Assembly: GCA_946480715.1 (NCBI GenBank)
Contig: CAMLKK010000011.1
Coordinates: 16,308 to 80,307, forward strand
DNA length: 64,000 nt
Source: an uncultured Bacteriovorax sp.
GTDB taxonomy: Bacteria > Bdellovibrionota > Bacteriovoracia > Bacteriovoracales > Bacteriovoracaceae
Reading direction: 5' to 3'
The position numbers were made by a program, and so were the translations under genes. The notes under the pieces were generated by a model that was not told where the DNA came from, searched no databases, and saw nothing but the letters and a program-made list of their open reading frames with translations. This document shows positions 9,483 to 19,947 of this stretch, piece by piece. Every line of letters starts with the position of its first letter. Position 1 is the stretch's first letter.

Positions 9483-9506
9483 CTAGCCTAATTAGCACTG
9501 ATAGTT
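9483..9506. promoter_or_regulatory. Candidate shared operator CTAG-n2-TAATTAG + CTGAyAGTT
   Basis: CTAGCCTAATTAG (9483-9495) is followed by CTGATAGTT (9498-9506) in the 73-base divergent region between two radical SAM genes. The same two blocks occur at 22133-22166, ahead of peptide B. I compared these by eye only. Confidence 0.3.
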
Positions 9507-9540
9507 AATCATTAAAACGTAAGACAATTTTAGGTTAAGC

Positions 9541-10824
9541 ATGGACGAAAAACCAATTGAAAAAGCATTTTGTATCCTTCCTTGGATTCACAGTTTTGTG
9601 AACAGTGACGGAAATTATCAAGTATGCTGTACAAGTGAAGAACATCACCGTGCAATCAAAGCGAATGACGGTAAGTACTTCAATATCAAAGACAAGCCGA
9701 GCCTTGATGAGGTCATGAACTCCGAATTCATGAAGAAAGTCCGTCGCGATATGATGGAAGGCAAATGGAATCCGGTATGCGCCCGTTGCTTAGTTACCGA
9801 ATTGGACAACGGTGTCAGTCGAAGAATGATCGAAAATAAAAATTACGATCATGTTATTGTTGAATCTGTTCTTCAGACAAAACCTGACGGAACAATCCCA
9901 GTCAAATTCAAATCAATTGATTACCGTCTTGGTAATCTATGTAATTTGCAATGTCGAATGTGCGGCCCCCATTCTTCAACAGCTTGGTTGAAAGAGTGGA
10001 ACAACGTAAAAATTGACAATGAAATGATGACTCCTGAGCGTAGAAAGGAACTCGAAAGTTTTGATTGGATTGAAAAAGATCATCTCTTCCAAGAGTTCAA
10101 ACAAAAGCTGGAACATGCAGAACACCTCCACTTCGCCGGAGGAGAGCCCTTAATTACACCTCAGATGGCGAGAATGTTAAAATACTGTATCGACAGTGGT
10201 TATGCTAAAAATATCACGCTGACTTACAATACTAATCTCACTAAGCTTCCTGAAAACATTTTGGAATTATGGAGAGGTTTCAAGGCCGTACGTTTGTTGT
10301 GTTCTGTAGACGGATTCGGTCCCGTAAACGATTACATCAGACATCCTTCAAAATGGGATGTGCTCGATAGAAATTTAACTTTTCTCGATCAAAACGCTGA
10401 AAAATATCAGTTGGAAGAAATCTTGCTGTCTTGTACTGTTCAAATTTATAACGTTCTTGATCTGCCAAACCTCTTTGCTTATTTGAAGAAATTCAAAAAA
10501 GTTGTACCTGCTGCGAATTTAATTAATTTGCACATTCCAAGTTATCTTCAGTCGAGTGTATTGCCTGATGAAATCAAAGTTGTAGCGACTGAAAGATTGA
10601 CTAAGTTGTACGATGAACTCAAAGATGAATTACCTGAAAGACATAAATATCTAGCAGAAAACATTCTGCAAGTTCTAAACTTCATGAATCAAAAAAATAC
10701 TTCAGACCAACTTTCACTTTTTAAGAGAATCAATGGAAACATGGATAATATCAAAGGTGTAAAGATGGAGTCTGAACTGCCTGAACTTCATCAGTTGCTT
10801 AAAAAGCATACAGACTTATTTTAG
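9541..10824 (+). CDS. Twitch-domain radical SAM protein (N-terminal twitch type)
   Basis: 427 aa, homologous along its whole length to the divergent gene at 8220-9467. N-terminal twitch Cys residues 11, 29, 30, 80 and 83 in FCILPWIHSF and VCC; SAM-cluster motif CNLQCRMC at 134-141; FAGGEPLI later. The C-terminal 120 residues (peptide length 300 on) contain the DQLSLFKRING segment also seen as SHLLGLFKQN in the homologue. ATG with AGG about nine bases upstream. Single gene followed by a convergent SGNH gene. Function unknown beyond a radical SAM reaction. Confidence 0.85.
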   Translation: MDEKPIEKAFCILPWIHSFVNSDGNYQVCCTSEEHHRAIKANDGKYFNIKDKPSLDEVMNSEFMKKVRRDMMEGKWNPVCARCLVTELDNGVSRRMIENKNYDHVIVESVLQTKPDGTIPVKFKSIDYRLGNLCNLQCRMCGPHSSTAWLKEWNNVKIDNEMMTPERRKELESFDWIEKDHLFQEFKQKLEHAEHLHFAGGEPLITPQMARMLKYCIDSGYAKNITLTYNTNLTKLPENILELWRGFKAVRLLCSVDGFGPVNDYIRHPSKWDVLDRNLTFLDQNAEKYQLEEILLSCTVQIYNVLDLPNLFAYLKKFKKVVPAANLINLHIPSYLQSSVLPDEIKVVATERLTKLYDELKDELPERHKYLAENILQVLNFMNQKNTSDQLSLFKRINGNMDNIKGVKMESELPELHQLLKKHTDLF

Positions 10825-10844
10825 AAGCTCTTTATCCATCATTT

Positions 10845-11834
10845 TCAATTAAGCTTTTTAACTACAATATTCTTAATTGAAGGGTACACAATTTCGGCGA
10901 ACTTCTCATACCCCATGATGTTAAAGTGACCGTCATTCGGATATGAGTATTGATCAATTGTTAAGTCTTTAAAGCTGTTTTCAAAATCTCCAAAGAGATC
11001 AATAAAAGACACGTTTTTATATTTCTCAATTTCATTTTTCAATTCAATTTTTTTAATTTTATTCTCTAGCTCATATGGGTATGGGTGAAAGAAAATATGA
11101 AATGATTTATTCTCACTTAAAGTTTCGTTTTGGAATTCAACAGCTGTTTTTGCGATCGTCTTAATTGCATCTTGATCACTTTTTAATGCTTCATCTGGCG
11201 ATTTTAAATCCCAATTCCATTTAAATGCCGTCTTCATTATTGCTCTAAATAGATGTGAGTTTTTCCATAGCGTTTCTACGAAAGAAAGCTCACCACTTTT
11301 TCTTTGAAATCTTTCAAATCCACCTTTTGATGAAATATCTGATATGTCAGATGTATTTAAAAAATAAAATATGATATCTGGATTATATACATTTAGTCTG
11401 CGATGAAAGAATTCCACTTCGCTAACGATGTCACCACCTGGTATTCCTCCGTTAATCACCGAAATTTTATTTTTAGGAAAATCTTTTTCTAAAAATTTCG
11501 AAACTTGTTCCGCAACAGTTTTTCCTTCGGGAGCACCCACTCCAAATGTAAATGAGTCTCCTAGAAACAAAATTCTTAGTTCATTTTTCTCTTTGTTGGA
11601 GAACTCTGGACCTCTGATTGATAGCGAATTCAAATTGATATCTGGAAAATCGAAATCAATCGTCTTGTGTGTATGTTTTGAATGTGTTGGAAAAGGAATC
11701 ACTTCTGACGGTGAAACGTATGTGCCTTTATAATTGATTTCGGTGTAGGTTTTAACGATGCCTGATAATCTTACAAATGATTCACATAAAACAATTGTTA
11801 GTATTACTGAGAACAGAATTGCGAGTTTTTTCAT
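10845..11834 (-). CDS. Membrane-anchored SGNH/GDSL hydrolase-like protein
   Basis: 329 aa. The N-terminal 18 residues are a hydrophobic signal or anchor, so the domain is outside the inner membrane. The block I motif LFLGDSFTFGVG places the nucleophile at Ser94; block III is seen as FLNTSD (Asn), and the Asp-His pair is in NDGHFNIMGYEKFA near residue 300. Family members hydrolyse or transfer acyl esters on glycans and lipids. The gene stands alone between a radical SAM gene and meaB. Two further SGNH proteins in the window (33114 and 45130) lie with MBOAT genes; this one does not. Confidence 0.8.
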   Translation of the reverse strand: MKKLAILFSVILTIVLCESFVRLSGIVKTYTEINYKGTYVSPSEVIPFPTHSKHTHKTIDFDFPDINLNSLSIRGPEFSNKEKNELRILFLGDSFTFGVGAPEGKTVAEQVSKFLEKDFPKNKISVINGGIPGGDIVSEVEFFHRRLNVYNPDIIFYFLNTSDISDISSKGGFERFQRKSGELSFVETLWKNSHLFRAIMKTAFKWNWDLKSPDEALKSDQDAIKTIAKTAVEFQNETLSENKSFHIFFHPYPYELENKIKKIELKNEIEKYKNVSFIDLFGDFENSFKDLTIDQYSYPNDGHFNIMGYEKFAEIVYPSIKNIVVKKLN

Positions 11835-11849
11835 ATTCCAATTAAAATA

Positions 11850-12812
11850 CTAATCAATCAATAAATCAACATACTCCTGCGCAGCCAAAAGTGGAAGTTT
11901 ATTTCCTGCGCTTACTTCGGCTTCAATTTTTTGCTTCTTTTTCTTCAAAGTTTCGTTGGAGTTAATTTTGAGTTCAAGTAATTCATGAACCAACTTGTTG
12001 AACCAGGCTTTATTCTGAGAAAGTCGTTTTTGTTCGAGATTACCATTGAGAATCATTTGAGATTTGAAATCCATCATCATCTCATAAATCTTATCCAGGT
12101 TCTTTTTTTCCAGAGCGCTACAGTGGGTGACTTTCATTTTCCAATTAGAACTTTGAGAGATAAATTCAATCGCACTTGAGTATTGTGATTGCGCCTTCAT
12201 CGCCATAGTTAATTGATCACCATCAGCTTTATTGATGATGATTGCGTCTGCTAGTTCTAAAATTCCTTTTTTTATGCCTTGTAATTCATCACCGGCATTT
12301 GGGAGCATGAGAATGGAAAAGAAGTCGACCATTCCGGCCGCTTCGTACTCAGATTGTCCAACACCAACCGTTTCAACAAGAATAATATCGAATCCAGCTG
12401 CTTCACAAAGAAGGATGCTTTCGCGAGTTTTTTGAGAAACACCGCCAAGGAAACCTGAACTTGGTGAAGGTCTAATGAATGAATGTGGATTCTGTGAAAG
12501 AAGCTCCATTCGTGTTTTATCGCCAAGAATAGATCCACCAGAAAGTGGGGAACTTGGGTCAATTGCAAGAACCGCAACTTTGTGGCCCTGACTAATGAGA
12601 TAGAGGCCAAAATTTTCAATGAAAGTTGATTTGCCGACACCGGGTACACCAGTTATGCCTATCCTGAAACTTTTTCCAGCATGAGGAAGAACGTTTTTAA
12701 GAAGTTCTTGTGCCTCTAGATTGTCCGCAGGTAAAGAACTTTCCACCAGGGTTATAGATTTAGCAAGAGTTCTTCTATCGCCCTTTAAGAGCTTATCAAG
12801 CTCAATTTTCAT
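11850..12812 (-). CDS. meaB: Methylmalonyl-CoA mutase-associated GTPase MeaB
   Basis: G-protein chaperone that guards cofactor loading and prevents inactivation of methylmalonyl-CoA mutase. 320 aa, the family's usual size. Walker [10 protein letters not shown] near residue 56, [18 protein letters not shown], the ETVGVGQSE switch segment and the NKADGD base-specificity motif are all present. The ATG overlaps the mutase stop by four bases (ATGA), the classic mutase-MeaB arrangement. Confidence 0.95.
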   Translation of the reverse strand: MKIELDKLLKGDRRTLAKSITLVESSLPADNLEAQELLKNVLPHAGKSFRIGITGVPGVGKSTFIENFGLYLISQGHKVAVLAIDPSSPLSGGSILGDKTRMELLSQNPHSFIRPSPSSGFLGGVSQKTRESILLCEAAGFDIILVETVGVGQSEYEAAGMVDFFSILMLPNAGDELQGIKKGILELADAIIINKADGDQLTMAMKAQSQYSSAIEFISQSSNWKMKVTHCSALEKKNLDKIYEMMMDFKSQMILNGNLEQKRLSQNKAWFNKLVHELLELKINSNETLKKKKQKIEAEVSAGNKLPLLAAQEYVDLLID

Positions 12813-14953
12813 GAACGCTTTTCCTGATAAGCTTTTAGTAGTTCTTCAGCACAATAAGGAATGGTTGTTCCTGGTCCGAAAATCCTACTTACGCCGGCCT
12901 TAAATAAAAATTCATAATCTTGTTTTGGAATAACTCCACCAGCGACAACTATAATATCATCAGCTCCCTGAGCTTTGAGTTCATTCACTAATTCTGGAAT
13001 TAAAGTTTTGTGTCCTGCCGCTAAAGATGAGGATGCTACGAAATGAACATCATTTTCAATTGCTTGTTTAACGACTTCTTGTGGAGTCGAGAACAATGGA
13101 GAAAGATCAACGTCGAAACCTAAATCTGCTAAACCAGTAGCTACAACTTTAGCTCCGCGGTCGTGACCATCTTGGCCCATTTTGGAAATGAGGATTCTTG
13201 GTCTTCTACCTTCTTTAGCGATAAAAGCTTCAATCATTTCTTTAATCATCTTTGTTTCCTGTGCATTGTTCATGTCATATGAATGTCCGTAGACGCCTGA
13301 AACAGTTTGTGTAGTTGCACTGTAACGTCCCCAAACTTTTTCGAGCGCATAAGTGATTTCACCAACTGAAGCTCTTAAGCGAGCAGCCGTGATAGCAAGT
13401 TCTAAAGCGTTTCCTTCACCTGTCTCAGCGTAACGAGTAAGCGCCTGTAGAGCATCCATTACTTTTTCGTCATCACGATTATTGCGCAAATGATCCAGTC
13501 GCTTTAACTGGCTTTCACGAACTTTATGATTATCAATTTCTAAAATTTCAATTTCGTCTTCGTTTTTCAATCGATATTTGTTAACACCAACAATTGTATC
13601 TAAGCCTTTATCGATTCTCGCTTGTTTTTTGGCAGCTGCTTGTTCGATATTAAGTTTGGGCATTCCGGTTTCAATCGCTTTTGCCATACCACCAAGTTTT
13701 TCAACTTCTTCAATCATCGCCCATGCTTTATCAGCAATATCTTTCGTTAGCGATTCCATCATGAAAGATCCCCCCCAAGGGTCCACAACTTTCGTGATAT
13801 TCGTTTCTTCCTGAAGAATGATTTGAGTATTTCTTGCGATTCGTGCCGAAAAATCTGTTGGAAGTGCAATCGCTTCATCAAATGAATTTGTATGGAGTGA
13901 TTGTGTACCACCAAAAACAGCGGCCATTGCTTCAACAGTTGTTCTGATAATGTTGTTATATGGATCTTGTTCAGTTAAAGACCAACCCGAAGTTTGACAA
14001 TGGGTTCTTAGAATTTTTGAATCTTCCTTCGTTGGATTATATTTTGAAACGATCTTATGCCATAGAAGTCTAGCAGCTCTAAGTTTTGCGATCTCCATGT
14101 AAAAATTCATTCCGATTCCAAAGAAAAATGAAAGTCGGGGAGCGAAGTCATCAATCGACAATCCTGATTTTAATGCCGTTTCGATGTACTCCTTTCCGTC
14201 AGCAAGTGTGTAAGCTAGTTCTAGAGCTGCATCAGCTCCTGCTTCCTGCATGTGATAACCAGAAATAGAAATAGAATTGTATTTCGGCATGTATTTCGAA
14301 GTGTATGCAAAAATATCTGCAATGATTTTCATCGAAGGTTTCGGAGGAAAGATGTAAGTATTTCGGACCATAAATTCTTTCAGAATATCGTTTTGAATTG
14401 TTCCTGAAAGTTTGTCTGGAGTTACTCCTTGCTCTTCAGCGGCTACAATGTAATTGGCCAAAATGGGGAGGACGGCTCCGTTCATTGTCATCGAAACCGA
14501 AACTTTATCGAGCGGAATTCCATCGAAAAGAATTTTCATATCTTCAACAGAATCGATTGCTACACCTGCTTTTCCAACATCGCCACTTACTCGCGGGTGA
14601 TCAGAATCATAACCACGGTGAGTTGCTAAATCGAATGCAACTGAAACACCTTGCCCACCAGCTGCTAGGGATCGTCTATAAAATGCATTTGATTCTTCGG
14701 CAGTTGAAAAACCTGCATACTGTCGAATTGTCCATGGTCTGCCTGCATACATAGTTGCTTTTGGTCCACGAACGTATGGGCCGAAACCTGGCATGCTATC
14801 AACGAAGTCGATTTTTTCAACATCCGCTTTAGTGTAAAGTGGTTTTACAACAATACCTTCGGGGCTATTCCAAGAAAGAGCTTCTGCTGTCTTGCCTTTT
14901 GTCTCTTTCTCAACAAGTTTTTTCCAATCGTTTATATTTTTTTCCAATGACAT
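12809..14953 (-). CDS. mcm: Methylmalonyl-CoA mutase, single-chain
   Basis: B12-dependent isomerisation of methylmalonyl-CoA to succinyl-CoA. 714 aa with the substrate barrel first ([34 protein letters not shown]) and the cobalamin-binding domain last, with the base-off motif DGHDRG near residue 596 and the glycine-rich VVAGGVIP segment. It matches the usual length of the catalytic chain and needs no small subunit. The ATG has GGATCACCTC upstream. Together with the carboxylase operon at 68-3588 it forms the propionate pathway; no epimerase gene is seen in the window. Confidence 0.96.
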   Translation of the reverse strand: MSLEKNINDWKKLVEKETKGKTAEALSWNSPEGIVVKPLYTKADVEKIDFVDSMPGFGPYVRGPKATMYAGRPWTIRQYAGFSTAEESNAFYRRSLAAGGQGVSVAFDLATHRGYDSDHPRVSGDVGKAGVAIDSVEDMKILFDGIPLDKVSVSMTMNGAVLPILANYIVAAEEQGVTPDKLSGTIQNDILKEFMVRNTYIFPPKPSMKIIADIFAYTSKYMPKYNSISISGYHMQEAGADAALELAYTLADGKEYIETALKSGLSIDDFAPRLSFFFGIGMNFYMEIAKLRAARLLWHKIVSKYNPTKEDSKILRTHCQTSGWSLTEQDPYNNIIRTTVEAMAAVFGGTQSLHTNSFDEAIALPTDFSARIARNTQIILQEETNITKVVDPWGGSFMMESLTKDIADKAWAMIEEVEKLGGMAKAIETGMPKLNIEQAAAKKQARIDKGLDTIVGVNKYRLKNEDEIEILEIDNHKVRESQLKRLDHLRNNRDDEKVMDALQALTRYAETGEGNALELAITAARLRASVGEITYALEKVWGRYSATTQTVSGVYGHSYDMNNAQETKMIKEMIEAFIAKEGRRPRILISKMGQDGHDRGAKVVATGLADLGFDVDLSPLFSTPQEVVKQAIENDVHFVASSSLAAGHKTLIPELVNELKAQGADDIIVVAGGVIPKQDYEFLFKAGVSRIFGPGTTIPYCAEELLKAYQEKRS

Positions 14954-15064
14954 GAGGTGATCCTGGTAGGGAAATAATTTCCTCCATTTTAGAAGAGAAG
15001 GTAAATGAAGTAAAATTTAATATGGCCCTGTCATTCAGTGGGGAATCTCTAGGAGAAGTGTCTC

Positions 15065-15601
15065 ATGAGTCAAAAGACTGATCTCGTCCTTGAAAGCTCT
15101 TTACAGGTTTTTTTCTACGACCATCTTCAAGAATTTAATAAGAAATCTCTTAAGCCATTGCCCAATGAGACAATCTTTTATTCCAGCTTGGTCATGGATA
15201 ATTACGGTGTGTCAGAGAAATTCTTTGAGCAGGTGAATGGAAAGGCCAAGGAAAAAATATTAGGAATTAAACTGCTGGAGTCTAGCCAGTTTCCGAAAGA
15301 AAAACAGAAACAAATCCTTAAAGACATCGCTGAAACCTCACTATTAATTTGCGGATACTTTGCCGATTCACTTAATAGAAAAATTATCGATGTGAATTAT
15401 TACCAAGATCTGGGAGTGATTGCATACGGACGTTTGAATTCATTTATGCCTTCTGCTTACGACATACCATCTTTTTATAAATTGATGGCCCAGTCGTTCA
15501 GTGACGTAACTTTACTTATGAATTTTGTGGCGAAAAAATATTCTGCAGAAAGCGATAAAGACCTTCCGTGGCTTATATTACCGCAACGGAAGGTCTCTTA
15601 A
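15065..15601 (+). CDS. Conserved-looking protein of unknown function, 178 aa
   Basis: No family recognised. The sequence is helical and mixed in charge, without signal peptide or membrane segment, so probably cytoplasmic. The ATG has AGGAGA ten bases ahead. The final codons form half of an inverted repeat (15560-15595) that may serve as a terminator for it or for the convergent M16 gene. Single gene, divergent from the mutase operon by 111 bases. Confidence 0.75.
   Translation: MSQKTDLVLESSLQVFFYDHLQEFNKKSLKPLPNETIFYSSLVMDNYGVSEKFFEQVNGKAKEKILGIKLLESSQFPKEKQKQILKDIAETSLLICGYFADSLNRKIIDVNYYQDLGVIAYGRLNSFMPSAYDIPSFYKLMAQSFSDVTLLMNFVAKKYSAESDKDLPWLILPQRKVS
15560..15595. terminator. Inverted repeat at a convergent gene end
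   Basis: GACCTTCCGT (15560-15569) and ACGGAAGGTC (15586-15595) are perfect 10 bp arms with a 16-base loop, at the junction of two convergent genes. The T tract is poor on both strands, so termination is likely but not certain. Confidence 0.45.
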
Positions 15602-15602
15602 A

Positions 15603-18164
15603 TTATTCTCGACCAACAATGATCGTGTTCCATTTTTGTGAGAGTATCTTTTTGATATTTTTTTGGAAATCTTCGTGCTTCAAATTCTCAATGTCGTTAT
15701 TTCCTCGATAATAGTAATCGAGTCCTTGTGATTGAAGAACTGGAACTGAGTAAATGCTGGCGTAGTCTTCATTTGTTTGAACGTTGATCAAATTCTGGCC
15801 TTTGATCATCGTCTTGATTCTCATGAAATCTTCTTCTGGAAGACCATTCTCTTTAATTTTATTAATAAGTTCTTTAATAGCTACAAGTGCTTTGGGAACT
15901 TTGTCATGTCCAGAGGCCATGTAAATTCCGAAATAACCACCTTCAATGGCCGAGAAGTGAACAGGCTGAGCTGAATAACATAGACCTTGTCTATCTCTCA
16001 CTTCCACAAATAATTCAGATGATTGTCCAGATAAGTGAGTCGTTAACATTTTTAGATATAAATTTTCTGGTGATCCCATTTTCCCGCATGGAATTCCATA
16101 GAAAATTTGAGTCTGTTCACGATCGAATTTGATAAATCGTTCAGCTCCAGTTGTTGATTTGTATTTTTTGAATTGAACTTTCGTACTCTTTCGAGCTGGT
16201 AGAGCATCGAATAGTGGTTTCAAGTTTTCTAAAACCTCTTCTAACGAAGCATCTCCACAGTACGAGATCAGCATTTCTTTTGATTTTAAGTTTTTCTTAT
16301 GAGTATCTAAAATCTTTTTCTGTGTGACTTGTTTAATCGATTCGTTCGTCCCCAATGGATTCAAGGCATATGGGTGAGTTCCAAAGAATAACTTTTGAGC
16401 TTCTTTAAAACATTGTTTGACCGGATCTTGTTTTTGGTTAACAAGCGATCTTAATGACAATTGTTTTTCATGATTAAGATATTTTTGTGGCATGTCCGGC
16501 TTAAGTAAAGCACCAGAGAAATGTTTAAGCAGACTGAGAAAATGTTCAGAAAGTCCATGAACTAATAAACCATAGGCATTTTTTCCTGCGAACCCATTAA
16601 TGTTTGAAGATTTTTCTTCTAACTCTTGCTTAATTTTTTCATAACTGATTTTACTGTGACCTTTCGTCAGCATTGAACTGATGAAATGATAGTAGCCGTT
16701 GTTTTTTGTAGTCTCCTCTGTCAATCCACCACGGAGATAAGCCTGAAGCACAAAAGTTGGTGTCATTTCATTGCGACGGTAAACGAGAGAAACACCCGGC
16801 TTGATCTTAATAAGTTTTACTTGCTGATCGTATTCTGAAGTTTCAATTTTATACTTATTGGTCGCTTTAGCCGAAAGATTGGTGCGAATTTTTGCAAGTT
16901 GAGTTTGAAATTGAGTGAGAGTTTTTTTCGCTTGGTCGCTGTTGGCCTCTTTAGGAAGCTGTAAACTTAAGTGGAAATTTTTAGAAAAAATGCTTTTTAG
17001 TGAGTGGTTAACTGCGCTTGGATGAGTCGATTTTATACGATCAATAAACTCTTCTTCGCATTTAATATCACCGTTCTGAGCATAACTATGTCCAAATGAA
17101 AATGAGAACGATTCTATTGACTCCAACTCGTAAACTTTTGAAGAGAGATATTGATTTTTAATTTTTTGGACTTCATCTACCGCTAATCCATCTTTCAAAG
17201 CGGTTTCTACAGTTTGTAAAAAGCGTTTTAAAACTTCATTCATGTTTTTATGTGGAAACACTAAACGGATAAAATGAGCACCACCATGGGCCATGAACAT
17301 CGTTGAAGCTGAAGCAACGTTGGCCAGTGTTTTATCCAAAACTAAAGATTTATAGAGACGAGATGTTTCACCATATCCCAAACAATTGATCGCAAGATCT
17401 TCACTTGCGGCTTCACGTTCATTGTAATGAGGGGCTTTCAGCACCATAGTTAAAGTGGCCATACCAACTTCTTTTTGGTGAACATCAACTGTCGGTTTGT
17501 TTTTTAATTCGAACTCAGGAAAAGAACTTTCTGGTCCTTCTGGGAGTTTGTATTGCTCAATAACCTTTTCGATCTCTTCACGGTTTGTTAAATCACCTGC
17601 CACAATCAACATTGAGTTCGAAAGGTTGTAAAAATTATTGCGGAAAAAATTTAATTGATCGATCGAAAAGTTTTTGATCGTATCTTCGCGGCCTAAAATT
17701 TGATGAGCATATGGTCCATCGAATGCAGAACTTTGAAGTTTTCCGAAAGCAAATTGGCTTGGACTATCAATTGAGCGACGGAACTCCTCAAATACAACTC
17801 CGCGCTCAGGAATTAGATCCTCTTCCCTGAACATGGGATTCGCAACCATATCCATTAAAATATTAGTCGAATCTTTAAGTCTGTCAGAAGGACTGTTTAT
17901 GTAATAACAAGTGTAATCAAAAGATGTGAACGCATTTATTTCTCCACCAAAAGATTCAACTTCAAACGCGATCTGTGCACCTGGACGAGTTTCTGTTCCT
18001 TTAAAAAACATGTGCTCTAAAAAATGAGCGATACCTTCGTGATCATATTTTTCAAGCGCACTTCCGGCCCTGAACCACATTTGAACTGTAGCCGCAGTAG
18101 AACCAGGTGCATGTACGAATAGGGTTTTAAGATTGTTTTTTAGAGTAACCAGTTGATGCTGCAT
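15603..18164 (-). CDS. M16 family zinc peptidase (insulinase-like), double-domain
   Basis: 853 aa, two M16 halves. The inverted zinc motif HFLEH is at residues 47-51, followed by the third ligand region VVFEEFRR near 124-127. The second half, from about residue 450, lacks the motif, as is normal for the inactive partner domain (GQTQIFYG-like and RDRQGLCYS segments are present). No signal peptide is visible, suggesting a cytoplasmic enzyme that degrades peptides. ATG with AGGA upstream. Divergent from hemW by 92 bases. Confidence 0.9.
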   Translation of the reverse strand: MQHQLVTLKNNLKTLFVHAPGSTAATVQMWFRAGSALEKYDHEGIAHFLEHMFFKGTETRPGAQIAFEVESFGGEINAFTSFDYTCYYINSPSDRLKDSTNILMDMVANPMFREEDLIPERGVVFEEFRRSIDSPSQFAFGKLQSSAFDGPYAHQILGREDTIKNFSIDQLNFFRNNFYNLSNSMLIVAGDLTNREEIEKVIEQYKLPEGPESSFPEFELKNKPTVDVHQKEVGMATLTMVLKAPHYNEREAASEDLAINCLGYGETSRLYKSLVLDKTLANVASASTMFMAHGGAHFIRLVFPHKNMNEVLKRFLQTVETALKDGLAVDEVQKIKNQYLSSKVYELESIESFSFSFGHSYAQNGDIKCEEEFIDRIKSTHPSAVNHSLKSIFSKNFHLSLQLPKEANSDQAKKTLTQFQTQLAKIRTNLSAKATNKYKIETSEYDQQVKLIKIKPGVSLVYRRNEMTPTFVLQAYLRGGLTEETTKNNGYYHFISSMLTKGHSKISYEKIKQELEEKSSNINGFAGKNAYGLLVHGLSEHFLSLLKHFSGALLKPDMPQKYLNHEKQLSLRSLVNQKQDPVKQCFKEAQKLFFGTHPYALNPLGTNESIKQVTQKKILDTHKKNLKSKEMLISYCGDASLEEVLENLKPLFDALPARKSTKVQFKKYKSTTGAERFIKFDREQTQIFYGIPCGKMGSPENLYLKMLTTHLSGQSSELFVEVRDRQGLCYSAQPVHFSAIEGGYFGIYMASGHDKVPKALVAIKELINKIKENGLPEEDFMRIKTMIKGQNLINVQTNEDYASIYSVPVLQSQGLDYYYRGNNDIENLKHEDFQKNIKKILSQKWNTIIVGRE

Positions 18165-18256
18165 TTTAATTCCTTTTTCTCCAACTTTTGGGTAAGTTCA
18201 TTATAGCCTTCTTACGGAATATGTCCCCAGAGATTTTTATAGATTTTTAGAGTTAA

Positions 18257-19369
18257 ATGACAAAAAAAATAGACTCTCTCTACATTCACTTTCCCTTCTG
18301 TTTGCACCTGTGCAATTACTGCGATTTTTTTAAGCGTAAAAGTGATGCATCCAAATCAGATTTAGATTTTTTTGAACAGTTTCTTATTCGAAGTTTCAAT
18401 CGACATGAAATCCTGACAAAAGAATATGGTTATTCCTTTGTGCCCCTCAAAACCCTTTATATAGGAGGAGGAACACCTTCACTATGGGGTGAGAGTGGAG
18501 CTCAGTTTTTAAAGCAGTTCCTTGCTGATAGGGGAATCACTTTAGACAAAGATGTCGAATTTACACTGGAAGTTAATCCTAAGGCATGGACGGAAAAAGG
18601 AATAGAATCTTTCGAAAACGCAGGAGTTAATCGTTTTTCCATTGGTGTTCAAACTCTGAATAAAAATTTACTTCCACTTTTAGAAAGAACTCACAACATC
18701 GATGATGTTTTTGAAACGCTCGATTTTTTCTCAAAAAGAGGTTCTAATTTTTCAGTGGATTTTATGTTGGGTCTTCCTTCTTCAGACAAACATGGAAGAA
18801 ATATTGAAGATGAGTTGAAGCGTGTTTTGCAATTCAATCCTCAGCATTTCAGTGTGTATATTTTGACAGTAAAAAGTAACTACAAACATTTCACAACACT
18901 GCCCCATGAAGACTGGATCCATGATGAATATCTAAAAACGGCTGATTTTCTCCTTGGTCACGGATTTAACCATTATGAGGTTTCTAATTTCTCCCGTCCT
19001 TCGAAAGAATCGCAACATAATCTGAATTATTGGCGATCTCATACAGTAGCAGCATTAGGAGCTTCAGCTACTGGTTTTCTTGCTGAGAAACGTCTGCGAT
19101 ACAAATGGAAAACACAAGAAGAAGAAATCGAAATAGAAAATTTGACCGAGAAAGAATTTGCGCTGGAGAAGATTTACATGTCTCTAAGGTCAGATATCGG
19201 TCTGTCTAGAGATGCTCTTTCTAAAGCTGAACATTTTGATGTTCTTGCAAAAAAATGGAATGCTTCTGGTTACCTAAAAAGATTAACAGCTGATAAATTG
19301 CAATTAAATAGTCATGGTTTCCTCATGCTTGATTCACTCATGAACGATCTTTTTATCTATCTTGAATAG
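18257..19369 (+). CDS. hemW: HemW-like radical SAM heme chaperone
   Basis: 370 aa. The N-terminus IDSLYIHFPFCLHLCNYCDFF carries the SAM-cluster cysteines 15, 19 and 22, followed by LYIGGGTPSLW, EVNPKAW and RFSIGVQTLN, all typical of HemW rather than true HemN (the residue after CxxC is Phe-type). HemW binds and delivers heme and is not a coproporphyrinogen oxidase. It overlaps the next, convergent gene by 13 bases and marks the left border of the accessory region. Confidence 0.88.
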   Translation: MTKKIDSLYIHFPFCLHLCNYCDFFKRKSDASKSDLDFFEQFLIRSFNRHEILTKEYGYSFVPLKTLYIGGGTPSLWGESGAQFLKQFLADRGITLDKDVEFTLEVNPKAWTEKGIESFENAGVNRFSIGVQTLNKNLLPLLERTHNIDDVFETLDFFSKRGSNFSVDFMLGLPSSDKHGRNIEDELKRVLQFNPQHFSVYILTVKSNYKHFTTLPHEDWIHDEYLKTADFLLGHGFNHYEVSNFSRPSKESQHNLNYWRSHTVAALGASATGFLAEKRLRYKWKTQEEEIEIENLTEKEFALEKIYMSLRSDIGLSRDALSKAEHFDVLAKKWNASGYLKRLTADKLQLNSHGFLMLDSLMNDLFIYLE

Positions 19370-19947
19370 TGAATATTCATAATGAGATGGTATCGATTTG
19401 TGTCTGAGATATTAACTGCTCGATGTTTACGACTCACATCTATTATATAAATTGAACCATCAGCATTGAGATGGTGTCTTTCATTTTCATAATCAAAGAA
19501 GCAATTATCATTGGTAATGATGGGGATGTGTAAACGGAATTTTTTTTCTCCGTCACGACTATCACCATCTGTGTGCCAATAGGCTTCTGATTCACAATGA
19601 GGTGCAAGCACAGCTATTCGTATTCGCGATAGTTGGATGTTGGGATCGGCTAATTTTATAAGCTTAACGACTTCCAAAATATAATCTTTGTAAATTGGAG
19701 TGGGAGTCGTGAAATCGTTTTGAGTGAAAAGTTCAAATAAATCATTTTTTAATGTATGGGGCGTGTTGGGATCATTAACTTTTTCACCCGATTGCCATCC
19801 ATCTTCTATAGTGCCGTTGCTAGATGTAATCGACCATCCTCCCCAAACGCCATTTTGTTTTAGATACGGTGGATAATTATCAATAACAAATTGAAGGTAG
19901 TTCTTAAGTTTAACAATATCGATTTTTTGATCGAGCCTAATGATCAT
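19357..19947 (-). CDS. Aspartyl/asparaginyl beta-hydroxylase-like oxygenase (peptide B operon)
   Basis: 196 aa Fe(II)/2-oxoglutarate oxygenase. The metal ligands appear as His125-x-Asp127 in AYWHTDGDS and His175 in KHRAVN, and the 2-oxoglutarate-binding region as RLHIPI (138-143) with Arg185. It is the last gene of the operon that starts with peptide B and its ATG overlaps the previous stop (ATGA). Hydroxylation of Asp or Asn in the peptide is a fair inference from context, with CinX of cinnamycin as a precedent; peptide B has Asp only in its leader, so the substrate may be something else. Confidence 0.8.
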   Translation of the reverse strand: MIIRLDQKIDIVKLKNYLQFVIDNYPPYLKQNGVWGGWSITSSNGTIEDGWQSGEKVNDPNTPHTLKNDLFELFTQNDFTTPTPIYKDYILEVVKLIKLADPNIQLSRIRIAVLAPHCESEAYWHTDGDSRDGEKKFRLHIPIITNDNCFFDYENERHHLNADGSIYIIDVSRKHRAVNISDTNRYHLIMNIHYSR

